A stretch of 64,000 bases of DNA from Cyanobium sp. CH-040 (GCF_024346135.1 NZ_JAGQCJ010000005.1:1-64000), one strand, 5' to 3'. Shown: positions 24,455 through 34,643, counted from the stretch's first letter. The notes: a model not told the origin generated them from the sequence alone. A program made the numbers and translations.

Positions 24455-25594
24455 ATGACCGCCACGCCCGCCACCCCCAGCACCTCCGCGGGGTTCCGCA
24501 CGATCGAGGTGGCGCTGAGCGCCAACCCCTATCCCGTGGTGATCGGCGACGGCGCCCTGGCGGGGCTGGGCGCGCGGATCGCCGAACGGGGCTTCCGCAG
24601 CGGCACCCGGGTGCTGGTGGTCACCAACCCCGTGGTGCACGAGCACTACGGCGCCGCCGCCCTCACCAGCCTGCGGCAGGCGGGCTTCGAGCCAGCCGAG
24701 CTGGTGATCGAGGCCGGTGAGGACCAGAAGACCCCCGCCACCGTGGCCCGCATCCACGACGCCGCCTTCGAGCAGCGGCTGGAGCGCGGCTCGCTGATCG
24801 TGGCCCTCGGCGGCGGCGTGGTGGGCGACATGGCCGGCTTCGCCGCCGCCACCTGGCTGCGCGGCATCGCCGTGGTGCAGGTGCCCACCACCCTGCTGGC
24901 GATGGTGGATGCGGCGATCGGCGGCAAGACGGGCGTGAACCACCCCGGCGGCAAGAACCTGATCGGCGCCTTCCACCAGCCCCGGCTGGTGCTGATCGAT
25001 CCCACCACCCTGGCCACCCTGCCGGAGCGGGAGTTCCGCGCCGGCATGGCCGAGGTGATCAAGTACGGCGTGATCGGAGACGCAGAGCTGTTCGCCGAGC
25101 TGGAGGCCGCCGGCGACCTCAGCTCGATGGCGGCCGTGGGACCGCAGCTGCTGCAGACCCTGCTGGAGCGCTCCGCGGCCGCCAAGGCCCGGGTGGTGGC
25201 CGCAGACGAGCGGGAGGGCGGCCTGCGGGCGATCCTCAACTACGGCCACACCCTCGGCCACGTGGTGGAAACCCTCTGCGGCTACGGCACCTGGCTGCAC
25301 GGTGAGGCGGTGGCCATCGGCATGGTGGCCGCCGGCGAGATCGCCCTGGCCATGGGCCTGTGGAGCGCCGCCGATCAGGCCCGCCAGAAGGCGGTGATCG
25401 CCGCCGCAGGCCTGCCCCTGGCCTGGCCACGGCTCGATCCGCAGGCGGTGCTGCAGTGCCTCCAGGCCGACAAGAAGGTGAAGGACGGACGGGTGCGCTT
25501 CGTGCTGCCCACGGCCATCGGCGCCGTGGAGATCCGCGACGACGTGGACAGCGAGCGGATCCTCGCCGCCCTGGCCGCTCAGACCTCGCCGTAG
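24455..25594 (+). CDS. aroB: 3-dehydroquinate synthase
   Basis: Second step of the shikimate pathway: DAHP to 3-dehydroquinate, using NAD+ and a divalent metal. The 379-residue protein has [19 protein letters not shown] for NAD binding, the [14 protein letters not shown] loop, and the metal ligands in [22 protein letters not shown] and [14 protein letters not shown] 24455 was chosen over the TTG two codons upstream. Its 3' end overlaps the convergent gene at 25579-25902 by 16 bp. Confidence 0.97.
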   Translation: MTATPATPSTSAGFRTIEVALSANPYPVVIGDGALAGLGARIAERGFRSGTRVLVVTNPVVHEHYGAAALTSLRQAGFEPAELVIEAGEDQKTPATVARIHDAAFEQRLERGSLIVALGGGVVGDMAGFAAATWLRGIAVVQVPTTLLAMVDAAIGGKTGVNHPGGKNLIGAFHQPRLVLIDPTTLATLPEREFRAGMAEVIKYGVIGDAELFAELEAAGDLSSMAAVGPQLLQTLLERSAAAKARVVAADEREGGLRAILNYGHTLGHVVETLCGYGTWLHGEAVAIGMVAAGEIALAMGLWSAADQARQKAVIAAAGLPLAWPRLDPQAVLQCLQADKKVKDGRVRFVLPTAIGAVEIRDDVDSERILAALAAQTSP

Positions 25595-25902
25595 CGGTCT
25601 TCCAGGGCGGTCTCCAGGGTGGTGAGCAGCAGCGCCAGGGCGGTGCGGGCCTCCAGATCCGGCCCGCTCACCGAGGCGATCCAGCGGTGGCAGAGCGCCT
25701 CGATGTTCTCGAACAGCGGTCCGCCCCGGCTCAGGCTGGCCATCACCCGCTCCAGGCCGAGGTCGTCCACCTCCGCCGGCAGGCCCACCACGTAGCGGCG
25801 GCCGTCATCGCCCACGTAGGTGAGCCGGCCGGCCTCATCCAGGATTGGCGTGGCGTGGGGCGTGATCGGCTCCCCCTGATCCCCTGCTCCCTCAGCGGCC
25901 AT
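25579..25902 (-). CDS. conserved hypothetical protein (cyanobacterial type)
   Basis: A 107-residue soluble protein with [20 protein letters not shown] and [12 protein letters not shown]. Coding use matches its neighbours. It overlaps the end of aroB tail-to-tail by 16 bp. No function can be assigned. Confidence 0.6.
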   Translation of the reverse strand: MAAEGAGDQGEPITPHATPILDEAGRLTYVGDDGRRYVVGLPAEVDDLGLERVMASLSRGGPLFENIEALCHRWIASVSGPDLEARTALALLLTTLETALEDRYGEV

Positions 25903-26035
25903 GGCCTCGCCTCCTCCGTTGGTCCTCCTCGACCACAGCTAGGCACGCTGCGGACCCTTGCCAACCGTGGCCAGCGGCGGATCCGGCCCTGCTGGGCAGA
26001 CTGAAACCGCAGCCCGTCCTCCCAGCGCCCGGCCG

Positions 26036-26470
26036 ATGACCGCAGCGATCCGCCACGCCCCGCGCCTGATCACCCTCTGGATCACCTGGCTGCTGGCGAT
26101 GCTCTTCCATGTGGACCTGGGCCTGATGCCGCTGTTCCACGGCCAGTCGCCGGAGATCCACAGCCATGTGGCGGAAGCCCGGCTGCCGCTCCTGTTCGGC
26201 GCCATGCTCGCCTACTTCCTGCTGCCCCTGATCGCCATCGTGCTGATCAGCTACGCCGACACGGCCCCGGCTCCGGCCGCCTGGCGGCCCTGGCGGCGGC
26301 TGCATTTCTGGTTCAGCGTCGTCTACTCGGTGACCAACGTGCCCCACCTGGTGGCCGACATCCTGGTGCCCGACCGCCGGCTGGATCAGATCGTGCTGAT
26401 GGTGGCCCTCACCGTGTTCGGGCTGCTGATCAACGTGGAGGGCTGGCGCTGGTGGCGGCAGCCCTCCTGA
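26036..26470 (+). CDS. four-helix membrane protein of unknown function
   Basis: A 144-residue protein with about four hydrophobic segments: LITLWITWLLAMLFHVDLGL, LLFGAMLAYFLLPLIAIVLI, FWFSVVYSVTNVPHLVADIL and IVLMVALTVFGLLI. ATG 26036 was chosen because the upstream codons are not membrane-like. Histidines (HSHVAEARLP and others) near membrane faces could bind a cofactor, but this is speculation. Confidence 0.6.
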   Translation: MTAAIRHAPRLITLWITWLLAMLFHVDLGLMPLFHGQSPEIHSHVAEARLPLLFGAMLAYFLLPLIAIVLISYADTAPAPAAWRPWRRLHFWFSVVYSVTNVPHLVADILVPDRRLDQIVLMVALTVFGLLINVEGWRWWRQPS

Positions 26471-26475
26471 ACGTC

Positions 26476-27159
26476 TCAGCGCACAGCCGCCCCGGGATCA
26501 CAGCCGCCATCGCCACCGGGCAGATGCTCCAGGAACCAGTCGCAGGCGAGCCGGGAGGCCGCCGCCAGGGTGCCCGGCTCCTCGAACAGGTGGCTGGCCC
26601 CGGGCACCAGTTCCAGGGCCTGGGGCGCCCGCAGCGCCGCGGCGGCCTGGCGGTTGAGCTGCAGCACCTCGGGGTCGCGCCCGCCCACGATCAGCAGCGT
26701 GGGGCAGCGCACCTGCGGCAGGGCCGCCATGGCCAGATCGGGGCGGCCGCCGCGTGACACCACGGCATGCACGCCAGCGGGGCGCTCGGCGGCGGCGATC
26801 AGGGCCGCCGCTGCGCCGGTGCTGGCGCCGAACAGCCCCAGCGGCAGACCGCTGAGCTGCGGCTGTGCCGCCGTCCAGTCGATGGCGCCGATCAGCCGCT
26901 CGCTGAGCAGGGGGATGTCGAAGCGCAGGGCGGCATCCACCCGGTCGCGGCGCTCCTCCTCGGCCGTGAGCAGATCGAACAGCAGGGTGGCCAGGCCGGC
27001 GCGCTGCAGCACCGCGGCCACGAAGCGGTTGCGGGAACTGAAGCGGCTGCTGCCGCTGCCGTGGGCGAACAGCACCAGGCCCCGCCGCGGGCCGGGCAGC
27101 ACCAGATCGCCGGCCAGCTCCACGCCGGCCACCGGCAGCAGCACAGGAATTGGATCCAT
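26476..27159 (-). CDS. alpha/beta hydrolase (dienelactone-hydrolase-like)
   Basis: A 227-residue hydrolase: LVLFAHGSGSSRFSSRNRF with the oxyanion His-Gly, nucleophile elbow GASTG, LLIVGGRDPEVLQLN with the acid, and PGASHLFEE with the catalytic His. No signal. In cyanobacteria such proteins are often wrongly named phosphoribosyltransferase-associated hydrolases. Substrate unknown. Confidence 0.82.
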   Translation of the reverse strand: MDPIPVLLPVAGVELAGDLVLPGPRRGLVLFAHGSGSSRFSSRNRFVAAVLQRAGLATLLFDLLTAEEERRDRVDAALRFDIPLLSERLIGAIDWTAAQPQLSGLPLGLFGASTGAAAALIAAAERPAGVHAVVSRGGRPDLAMAALPQVRCPTLLIVGGRDPEVLQLNRQAAAALRAPQALELVPGASHLFEEPGTLAAASRLACDWFLEHLPGGDGGCDPGAAVR

Positions 27160-27171
27160 GGCGGCCTGGGC

Positions 27172-28608
27172 TCACCCCTGCACAGCTAGCGCCGCCGGCG
27201 CGTTGCGGGGCGGCTCGCCGCTGCCCCGCTCCAGCCCCCGCTGCCAGCGGGCCAGCTGGCGCTCCAGCGCGCCCAGCAGCAGCGCCACCGCCAGACCCGA
27301 GCCCACCAGCCCGGCCGAGGGCGTCAGGCCCCCCAGCCACACCACCGCCAGCAGCAGCAGGGGCACCAGCACCACCAGCCCCCGCAGCCAGGGCCGCCAG
27401 CGGCGGATGCGCCCATGGGCCGCGGTGCAGCTGCGGCAGTGGCGCGTGTGGGCCTCGTAGCGATCCATCAGCGCCGCCGGGCCCTGGCGCGGCGGCAGGG
27501 GCTGGCCGGGAAAGGGCTCGCCGCCGTGGTTCATGACCCAGTCGTGCAGCGCATTCACGTAGACATCCGCGCTGGTGGGCAGGTAGCAGGCGCGGCTGAA
27601 CTGCCCGCTGCCGCCGCGACTGGCCAGGGCCCGCTCCTGCCAGTGCAGGAACACCTGATCGTCCTCGAGCACGGTGTGGTTGCCGATGTGCTGCAACCAG
27701 CGCGGGGTGAGCCCCAGCAGCAGCCGCGGCAGCCGCGAGCGGAACTGGAAGGGGAAGCGGGCGATCAGGCGGCACTGGCCCCGGTGGGTGGGGGTGGCGT
27801 AGACCACCGTGAGGAAGCGGGCGAAGGCCTTGGCGTCCAGGTCGTGCCACATCAGCCCCGGCGCCACGTAGGTCGTGAACTGGCTGCCGAGCTTCCCCCG
27901 GCGCGGACCCTCCGGCCAGGCGGCGGTGAACCCCTCCGGCCCGGAACCGGTGAGCTCGGCCTCCACCGGCGCGGCGTTCTCGCGGCGGCCCACGGTGCGG
28001 TGGTGGGTGAAGGGCACGTGGCTCACGTCGAGCACGTTCTCCAGCAGGGTGAGGGCATCCATGGGCAGGTCGCGGAAGGTGTCCTGCACCAGCCAGCCCG
28101 GCTCCTCCAGCAGCGGCACCACGGGCAGCGGCACGGCATCGGCACCGGCGGCGTCACCGGCGAACACGAACAGCAGCCCCTGGGCGGTGGCCGTGGCGAA
28201 GGTCCGGCAGCGCGAGCGGGGGCTGGCGCAGGCCGTGGCCGCCACCTCCGGCACCGCCTGAGGGATGGCGGTGCAGTGGCCCTCGCCGTCGAAGCTCCAG
28301 CCGTGATACGGGCACTCCAGCTCACCGCGATCGTTGAGGCGCCCCTCGCTGAGGGGCACGAGCCGGTGGGGGCACACGTCGGCGAAGGCCCGCCACTGCC
28401 CGGCGGCGGCGTCCCACCAGATCACCAGGTCCTGATCCAGCAGGGTGAAGGCGAAGGGGCGTCGGGGATCGAGATCCTTCAGGCAGCCCACCGCGTACCA
28501 CTGCTGCAGCCAGTGCTGCCGCCAGCGAGCGTCCTGAACCCGGGGCTCTGTGGCAGGAACCGTGCTGGCGAAGGCAGTGTTGCCGGGAGCCGTGCTGGCA
28601 GGAGACAT
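27172..28608 (-). CDS. Rieske oxygenase, pheophorbide-a-oxygenase/Tic55 family
   Basis: A 478-residue protein. The Rieske [2Fe-2S] motifs are CPHRLVPLSEG and CPYHGWSFDG near residues 80-105; a mononuclear-iron domain follows (LENVLDVSHVPFTHHRTVG). The C-terminus has two hydrophobic helices after a CxxC-type HCRSCTAAHG, the mark of the PAO/Tic55/PTC52 group of membrane-bound oxygenases. It likely acts on a chlorophyll derivative or lipid-like substrate. Exact substrate not deducible. Confidence 0.87.
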   Translation of the reverse strand: MSPASTAPGNTAFASTVPATEPRVQDARWRQHWLQQWYAVGCLKDLDPRRPFAFTLLDQDLVIWWDAAAGQWRAFADVCPHRLVPLSEGRLNDRGELECPYHGWSFDGEGHCTAIPQAVPEVAATACASPRSRCRTFATATAQGLLFVFAGDAAGADAVPLPVVPLLEEPGWLVQDTFRDLPMDALTLLENVLDVSHVPFTHHRTVGRRENAAPVEAELTGSGPEGFTAAWPEGPRRGKLGSQFTTYVAPGLMWHDLDAKAFARFLTVVYATPTHRGQCRLIARFPFQFRSRLPRLLLGLTPRWLQHIGNHTVLEDDQVFLHWQERALASRGGSGQFSRACYLPTSADVYVNALHDWVMNHGGEPFPGQPLPPRQGPAALMDRYEAHTRHCRSCTAAHGRIRRWRPWLRGLVVLVPLLLLAVVWLGGLTPSAGLVGSGLAVALLLGALERQLARWQRGLERGSGEPPRNAPAALAVQG

Positions 28609-28691
28609 GGAGACGGGATGCCTGCCCGGATGATGGCGTGCCGGGACTGCCGGCAGCGCACCTAGCGTCGGGCGGCGGCAGTTCCGAGCGG

Positions 28692-29384
28692 ATGACGACG
28701 ATTGCGGTGAGCGGCGCCAGCGGCAAGACCGGCTGGCGGGTGGTGCAGGAGGCCCTGCGGCAGGGCCACACGGTGCGGGCGCTGGTGCGGCCCGGCTCGG
28801 AGCTGCCCGCGGGCCTCGAGGGAGCGGAGGTGATCCGCCTGGAGCTGGGGCAGCGGCAGGCCCTGGAGCAGGCCCTGCGCGGCTGCGAGGCCCTGGTGAT
28901 CGCCACCGGCGCGCGCCCCTCGGTGGACCTCACCGGCCCGCTGCAGGTCGATGCCTTCGGCGTGCGCAGGCAGATCGAGGCCTGCCGCGCGGTGGGCCTG
29001 AAGCGGGTGGTGCTGGTGAGCTCGCTCTGCGCCGGCCGCTGGCTCCATCTCCTCAATCTCTTCGGCCTGATCCTGGTGTGGAAGCGGGTGGGCGAACGCT
29101 GGCTGGAGCGGAGCGGTCTCGACTGGACCGTGATCCGCCCCGGCGGCCTGAGCGAGCGGGAGGAGGGTCTGGAGCCCGGCCAGGAACGCGAGGGCGTGGT
29201 GTTCAGCGGCCCCGACCAGCAGGACAGCTCCAGCATCCCCAGGCGGCTGGTGGCCCGGGTGTGCCTGGAGGCCCTGGCCGATCCGGCCGCCGCGGGGCGG
29301 ATCATCGAGATCACCAGCAGTCCCGACCAGCCGCGGCGCAGCCTCGGCGACTGGCTGGCCGCACCCAGCGGCGCCACCACCTGA
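28692..29384 (+). CDS. NAD(P)-binding atypical SDR protein
   Basis: A 230-residue protein with TIAVSGASGKTGWRVVQEAL (NADP Rossmann loop GASGKTG), VRALVRPGSELP, VVLVSSLCAGRW and WTVIRPGGLSE, matching the NmrA/YwnB-type extended SDRs common in cyanobacteria. Divergent from the Rieske gene, about 85 bp apart. It could act on a nearby pigment-like substrate; this is only a guess. Confidence 0.82.
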   Translation: MTTIAVSGASGKTGWRVVQEALRQGHTVRALVRPGSELPAGLEGAEVIRLELGQRQALEQALRGCEALVIATGARPSVDLTGPLQVDAFGVRRQIEACRAVGLKRVVLVSSLCAGRWLHLLNLFGLILVWKRVGERWLERSGLDWTVIRPGGLSEREEGLEPGQEREGVVFSGPDQQDSSSIPRRLVARVCLEALADPAAAGRIIEITSSPDQPRRSLGDWLAAPSGATT

Positions 29385-29445
29385 CTACGTTCATCCGGCC
29401 TTCCGGCTCCGCCGTTCCTCCCCTGCCCGCCGCGTTCCGTTGCCC

Positions 29446-31371
29446 ATGACCGTCGCTGCGCTCCAGGCGGCCTGGCTGATCCCCCTCTATCCCCTGCTGG
29501 CGGCCCTGGGCTCGCTGGCCTGGTCGCCCGGCCTGATCTCCCGCACCGGGCCCCGCCCCTGCGGCTACCTCAACCTGCTGATGGTGAGTGTGGCCTTCGT
29601 GCACAGCGTGGTGGCCCTCACCACCCTGCACACCAATGCCCGTGCCGGGGCCGAGGCCCTCTACCGGCCGATCACCTTCAGCTGGACCTGGCTGGACAGC
29701 GCCGGCCTGCGCATCGGCGTCGACGGACTCGTCACCGAACCGGCCCTGGTGGCGATGACGGTGATCACCGGCCTGCACGTGCTCGTGCAGCTCTATTCGA
29801 TCGCCTACCTGGAGATGGACTGGGGCTGGCCCCGGTTCTTCGGCTCGCTGAGCTTCTTCGAGGCCGGACTCTGCGCCCTGGTGCTCACCGACTCGCTGTT
29901 CTTCAGCTACGTGATCCTGGAGCTGCTCACCTTCGGCACCTACCTGATCGTGGGCACCTGGTACAACCAGCCGCTGGTGGTGAAGGGGGCCCGCGACGCC
30001 TTCCTCACCAAGCGCATCGGCGATCTGATCCTGCTGGCCGGCGTGATCGCCCTGCTGCCGATCACCGGCACCTGGAACTTCCACGGCCTGCAGGCCTGGG
30101 CCGCCGATCAGATCAACAACCACAACGCCCTGCCGCCGGCCCTGCCCCTGATCCTGCTGGCCCTGGTGGCCGGACCGATGGGCAAGTGCGCCCAGATCCC
30201 TCTCCACCTCTGGCTCGATGAGGCGATGGAGAGTCCGCTGCCCTCCACGGTGCTGCGCAACTCGGTGGTGGTGGTGGGCGGAGCCTGGGTGCTGCTGCGG
30301 CTCGAGCCCCTGATCGAACTCAGCCCCCTGGTGCAGAGCGTGCTGGTGGTCGTGGGGAGCACCACCGCCGTGGTGGCCTCCCTGATCGCCCTCGCCCAGA
30401 TCGACGTCAAGCGGGCCCTCTCCTTCCTGGTGAGCAGCTGGCTGGGCCTGCTGTTCGTGGCCGTGGGGCTGGGGGACTTCAGCGTGGCCGAGCACCTGAT
30501 GCTCGTCTACCCGCTGCCGATGGCCCTGATGCTGATGGCGATCGGCGCGATCGTGCTCACCAACATCACCCAGGACCTCACCCAGCTCGGCGGGCTCTGG
30601 AGCAAGCGGCCGCTGATGGGCCTGGCCTTCCTCACCGGCGCCGCCGGCCTGATGGCCCTGCCCCCGTTCGGCGGCTTCGCCGCCCTGCGGGAGCTCCTGG
30701 AGCTCACGGCCGCCAGCGCCAGTCCTGCGGTGCTGGGCGGCGTGGTGCTGATCACCAATGCCCTGCTCAGTGCCGGCCTGATCCGGGTGTTCGGCCTGAT
30801 CTGGGGAGGCCGGCCGTCAGTGTTCACCACCCGCTCGCCGGAGGTGCTCTGGCTGATGGCCCTGCCCACCCTGGTGCTGATGGGCCTGGTGCTGCACCTG
30901 CCCCAGCTGCTGGTGGTCAACGGGGTGTTCGCCCTCTCGCCGCTGCCGGGCTGGGGCCCCCTGGCGGTTCCGCTGCTGCTCTCCACCCTGGTGGGCGGTG
31001 GACTGTCGGCCCTCTTCTACCTCTTCTACCTGCGGCCCCATCCCCTGGCCCATCTGCCCGCGGCCCTTGGAGGGCTGCAGGACTGGCTCGCCCACGACAT
31101 GCAGACCGAGCGCTTCTACCACCGCACCGTGGTGTGGCTCGTGGTCGCCCTGGCCCGGCTCAGTGCCTGGTCGGACGAGCGGCTGATCGAGGGCTTCAGC
31201 GGCGCCTCCGGCAGCGCCGCCCTGGCGGGCGCCCGCCGCCTCAGCCTCACCACCTCCGGCCGGTCCCAGGCCTACGCCCTCAGCCTGGTGCTGGGTCTGC
31301 TGCTGATGGCCATCTGGCTGCTGGTGGCTCCGCCCTTCCCATCCACCCGCCTCCTCCGCCCGTTCAGCTGA
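29446..31371 (+). CDS. ndhF: NDH-1 subunit NdhF, CO2-uptake type (NdhF3/NdhF4)
   Basis: A 641-residue membrane subunit, homologous to NuoL, with about 15 helices. It has the core antiporter motifs: LELLTFGTYLIVGTWYNQPL, KGARDAFLTKRIGDLILLAG, and PMGKCAQIPLHLWLDEAMES with the conserved Lys and His. The operon with ndhD and a CO2 hydration protein shows it belongs to the NDH-1MS or MS' complex that converts CO2 to bicarbonate at the thylakoid. Its stop overlaps the ndhD start (TGATG). Confidence 0.93.
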   Translation: MTVAALQAAWLIPLYPLLAALGSLAWSPGLISRTGPRPCGYLNLLMVSVAFVHSVVALTTLHTNARAGAEALYRPITFSWTWLDSAGLRIGVDGLVTEPALVAMTVITGLHVLVQLYSIAYLEMDWGWPRFFGSLSFFEAGLCALVLTDSLFFSYVILELLTFGTYLIVGTWYNQPLVVKGARDAFLTKRIGDLILLAGVIALLPITGTWNFHGLQAWAADQINNHNALPPALPLILLALVAGPMGKCAQIPLHLWLDEAMESPLPSTVLRNSVVVVGGAWVLLRLEPLIELSPLVQSVLVVVGSTTAVVASLIALAQIDVKRALSFLVSSWLGLLFVAVGLGDFSVAEHLMLVYPLPMALMLMAIGAIVLTNITQDLTQLGGLWSKRPLMGLAFLTGAAGLMALPPFGGFAALRELLELTAASASPAVLGGVVLITNALLSAGLIRVFGLIWGGRPSVFTTRSPEVLWLMALPTLVLMGLVLHLPQLLVVNGVFALSPLPGWGPLAVPLLLSTLVGGGLSALFYLFYLRPHPLAHLPAALGGLQDWLAHDMQTERFYHRTVVWLVVALARLSAWSDERLIEGFSGASGSAALAGARRLSLTTSGRSQAYALSLVLGLLLMAIWLLVAPPFPSTRLLRPFS

Positions 31372-32900
31372 TGGGACCGACTCCCCTGCTCCTGCTGCTG
31401 GCCCTGCCCCTGGCGGGCACCCTGCTGCTGCCGCTGATGCCGGCGGAGGTGCCCCCGGCCCGCCTTCGCTCCATCGCCGCCGTGCCCGGCGGCCTGCAGC
31501 TGCTCGTGGCCCTGCTCTGCTGGCGGCACCCGCCGGCCGACCTGCAGCTCCCCTGGCTGCCGCGGCTCGGCCTCTCCCTGGATCTGGGCCTCGACGGCCT
31601 GTCGCTGCCCCTGGTGCTGCTGAGCGCCCTGCTCACCACCCTGGCCGTCCTCTCGGCGCCGGCGGATCAGGGCCGTCCGCGGCTGTTCTTCGCCCTGATG
31701 CTGGCCACCAACCTCGGTGTCGTGGCGTCGTTCCTGGCCGCCAATGCCCTGCTGTTCCTGCTGGCCTTCGAGCTGGTGCTGATCCCCCTCACCCTGCTGG
31801 TGGCGATCTGGGGGGGCGAGCGCCGCGCCGGGGCCGGGGTGCGCTATCTGCTCTACGGCTCCGTCTCCGGGCTGGCCCTGCTGGCGGCCGTGCTGGCCTT
31901 CGCCTGGTTGAATCCGGCCGGCCCGGCCTTCGGGTTCGATGCGCTGCGGGCCGCGCAGATTCCGCCGGCGGCCCAGCGCTGGATCCTGGCCCTGCTGCTA
32001 CTGGCCTTCGGGCTGAAGCTGCCGGTGGTGCCCCTGCACGGCTGGCAGCCGTTCACCTACGGCCAGGCGCCCACCCCGGTGGTGATGCTGCTGGCCGGAG
32101 TGGTGGCCAAGCTCGGCGCCTACGGCCTGCTGCGCTTCGGGGTGGGATTCCTGCCCGACGCCTGGGCCGCCTGGTCGCCCTGGCTGGCGGCCGCCGGCGC
32201 CGTGAGCGCCGTCTACGGCGCCCTCAACGCTCTCGCCCAGAGCGACATCCGCCGCCTGATGGCCTTCAGCTCCCTGGGGCACATGGGCCTGCTGGTGCTG
32301 GCCCTGGCGGCCGCCACGCCGCTGAGCCTGCAGGGGGCGATCGCCCAGATGCTGGCCCACGGGCTGATCTCCGCCCTGCTGTTCGCCTGTGTGGGGCTGA
32401 TCGAGCGCAAGACCGGCACCACGGCTATCCGCAAGCTCTCGGGCCTGATGAATCCCCTGCGCGGCCTGCCCTTCACCATGGGCATGCTGCTGCTGGCGCT
32501 GATGGCGGCCGCCGGCATCCCCGGGCTGGCCGGCTTCCCGGCCGAGCTGATGGTGTTCGAGGGCAGCTGGACCAGCTTCCCGCGGGCGACGCTGGTGAGC
32601 CTCCTCGCCTCGGGCGTCACGGCGGTGTACGCCATCCGGCTGTTCAACCGCGTGGGCTTCGGGCGGCTCGACAACGACCGCGCCGACTGGGCCCACACGC
32701 GCTGGAGCGAGCGCGTGCCGGCGCTCGCCCTCACCCTGCTGGTGATCGGAGCCGGCCTCTGGCCGACGGCCCTCACCGGCTGGAGCGAGACGGAATCGGC
32801 GGGCCTGGCCCTGCGGGCCCAGCCGTTCCTGAACGACCCGGCCACCATTCAGATCGCATCCGCCACGACCCTGTCCGCATCGGAGCCGCTGCCGTCATGA
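31371..32900 (+). CDS. ndhD: NDH-1 subunit NdhD, CO2-uptake type (NdhD3/NdhD4)
   Basis: A 509-residue NuoM-like subunit with about 14 helices. Motifs: LLFLLAFELVLIPLTLLVAI, KLPVVPLHGWQPFTYGQAP, and ALAQSDIRRLMAFSSLGHMG. Translated with overlap from ndhF, it overlaps the CO2 hydration gene at 32897-32900 (ATGA). Choosing between the 3 and 4 paralogue groups needs a tree. Confidence 0.93.
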   Translation: MGPTPLLLLLALPLAGTLLLPLMPAEVPPARLRSIAAVPGGLQLLVALLCWRHPPADLQLPWLPRLGLSLDLGLDGLSLPLVLLSALLTTLAVLSAPADQGRPRLFFALMLATNLGVVASFLAANALLFLLAFELVLIPLTLLVAIWGGERRAGAGVRYLLYGSVSGLALLAAVLAFAWLNPAGPAFGFDALRAAQIPPAAQRWILALLLLAFGLKLPVVPLHGWQPFTYGQAPTPVVMLLAGVVAKLGAYGLLRFGVGFLPDAWAAWSPWLAAAGAVSAVYGALNALAQSDIRRLMAFSSLGHMGLLVLALAAATPLSLQGAIAQMLAHGLISALLFACVGLIERKTGTTAIRKLSGLMNPLRGLPFTMGMLLLALMAAAGIPGLAGFPAELMVFEGSWTSFPRATLVSLLASGVTAVYAIRLFNRVGFGRLDNDRADWAHTRWSERVPALALTLLVIGAGLWPTALTGWSETESAGLALRAQPFLNDPATIQIASATTLSASEPLPS

Positions 32901-34207
32901 CCCCACCCACCGCCGCTGCCCCCGAGGCCGTCCGCCAGCCGCTGATCCCCCCCTCCAGCCATCGCTACGCCGATGTGATCCACCGGCTGGAGGCCGGCGG
33001 CTCGATGCTGCCGGACACGCCGGAGAACCTGATGCAGATCATCGGCATCTACAAGGCCTACGCCGTGCCGATGGATTTCTACTGGCGCGACCTGCTCTAC
33101 ATCGCCGAGCAGGTGTTCCTCGATCCGCTGCCGGCCTTCAAGTACTTCATCAGCCAGGAGTATCTGGACCTGCCGAATTCCTACGCCGGGGATCAGTCGA
33201 AGCTGCGCATCTGGCGGGGCGGCGAGAAGGCCCACCCGGAGCTGCTGGAGTTCATGGCCAGGGGAGAGACCGGCCGGATGCCGAAGCTGCTCCATCACCT
33301 CTGGCACGACCGCATCAACATGGAGTTCGCCGAGGCCTGCATGCAGGCCATGCTCTGGCACCAGGGCATGGGCGGCCGCTTCTACGACTATCTGGAAACG
33401 GACACCTACCGGGCCAATGCCGACCGCGCCATCAAGGCCTACTTCCGCGTCAACCCGCTGATGCTGGGCCTCTACCGCCTGTTCCCGGAGATGTTCATGG
33501 AGCAGGTGAAGAAGCTGAGCTACACCGCCAACCTGGGCTTGTTCTGGGAGGTGATGGCGCCGGTGTTCTTCGAGATGAGCGACATCTACGACGAGGGCGG
33601 CTTCAAGGGCGTTCCCGACGCCATGAACTTCCTGGTGAACGGCATCTTCGCCGTCGCCGGGCGTCCGATCTATCACCATGTCTACATCAGGGGAGAGTGC
33701 TTCGAGATCATCCCCAAGAGCGAGGGCTTCACCTGGCTGTATGAAGCGGCCCTGCCCTATGTGGAGGCCGTGTTCTACCGCACGGCGCCGTTCCGCGGCA
33801 CCAAGAGCTACAACGCCCAGGCCTGCCAGGTGCCGGCCGACCAGGCCGACTTCCACTACGGCATTCTCTACGCCGACGTGTTTCCGGTGGGCTCCGCCGG
33901 CATCCCGCCCACCCTGCTGATGCAGGACATGCTGCATTTCCTGCCTCCCTACCTGGAGGATCTCTACAGGCAGCACAAGCGTGGCGATGCCGACAAACTG
34001 ATTCAGCTGGGTATCACCTTCCAGCGCTCGATGTACAACGTCACCTCAGCGGTGATCCAGGCCCTGCGCTGCGCCCTGCTCTACCCGCTCGATGACACCG
34101 ACCCCGAGCACCTGATGGCGAACCGCCGCTTCTTCGAGGCCCAGATGGACCGCTTCCTGCGGCCCGAAGCCCGGCTGCCCCAGATCCAGACCCAGGACTA
34201 CCGCTGA
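32897..34207 (+). CDS. CO2 hydration protein (CupA/ChpY or CupB/ChpX family)
   Basis: A 436-residue hydrophilic protein that attaches to the NdhD/NdhF arm and hydrates CO2, one-way, to bicarbonate. Family segments: IHRLEAGGSMLPDTPENLMQ, IIGIYKAYAVPMDFYWRDLL, HQGMGGRFYDYLETDTYRA, GRPIYHHVYIRGECFEIIPK. Histidine- and cysteine-rich stretches fit the Zn site proposed for CupA. The downstream fasciclin gene favours the CupA-CupS arrangement, but marine-type strains carry CupB, so I leave the symbol open. Confidence 0.92.
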   Translation: MTPPTAAAPEAVRQPLIPPSSHRYADVIHRLEAGGSMLPDTPENLMQIIGIYKAYAVPMDFYWRDLLYIAEQVFLDPLPAFKYFISQEYLDLPNSYAGDQSKLRIWRGGEKAHPELLEFMARGETGRMPKLLHHLWHDRINMEFAEACMQAMLWHQGMGGRFYDYLETDTYRANADRAIKAYFRVNPLMLGLYRLFPEMFMEQVKKLSYTANLGLFWEVMAPVFFEMSDIYDEGGFKGVPDAMNFLVNGIFAVAGRPIYHHVYIRGECFEIIPKSEGFTWLYEAALPYVEAVFYRTAPFRGTKSYNAQACQVPADQADFHYGILYADVFPVGSAGIPPTLLMQDMLHFLPPYLEDLYRQHKRGDADKLIQLGITFQRSMYNVTSAVIQALRCALLYPLDDTDPEHLMANRRFFEAQMDRFLRPEARLPQIQTQDYR

Positions 34208-34241
34208 ATTCGCCGTTCACCCCGATCCCGACACCACCGCC

Positions 34242-34643
34242 ATGGCCACCATCATCGAGACCGCCAGGGGCGCCGGCTGCTTCGCCACCCTGCTCACCGC
34301 CGTGGAGGTGGCCGGGCTCACCGGAGCCCTGGAAAGTCCCGGACCGTTCACGGTGTTCGCGCCGGTGGACGACGCCTTCGCCGCCCTGCCGCCGGGCTGC
34401 GTGCAGACCCTGGTGGACAACCCGCCCCAGCTGGCCCGCATCCTCAAGTTCCACGTGCTCAGCGGTGCCCTCAAGCGCGACGAGCTGGTGAGCCGGGACG
34501 AATGGGAGAGCCTGGAGGGAGCGCCGGTTGCGATCCGGCGCGCCGATCCCTTCGAGGTGAAGAACGCCACGGTGGTGAGCGCCGACATCACCTGCGACAA
34601 CGGCATCGTGCACGTGATCGACCGGGTGATCCTGCCGGGCTAA
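34242..34643 (+). CDS. fasciclin-domain protein, CupS-like by position
   Basis: A 133-residue single fasciclin (FAS1) domain: GPFTVFAPVDDAFAALPPG and FHVLSGALKRDELVS, ending GIVHVIDRVILPG. No signal peptide, so cytoplasmic. It starts 34 bp after the CO2 hydration gene. CupS, the small subunit of the inducible CO2-uptake NDH-1 complex, has a FAS1 fold, so position plus fold suggest this role. A generic FAS1 protein is the alternative. Convergent with bioA, with 4 bp overlap. Confidence 0.8.
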   Translation: MATIIETARGAGCFATLLTAVEVAGLTGALESPGPFTVFAPVDDAFAALPPGCVQTLVDNPPQLARILKFHVLSGALKRDELVSRDEWESLEGAPVAIRRADPFEVKNATVVSADITCDNGIVHVIDRVILPG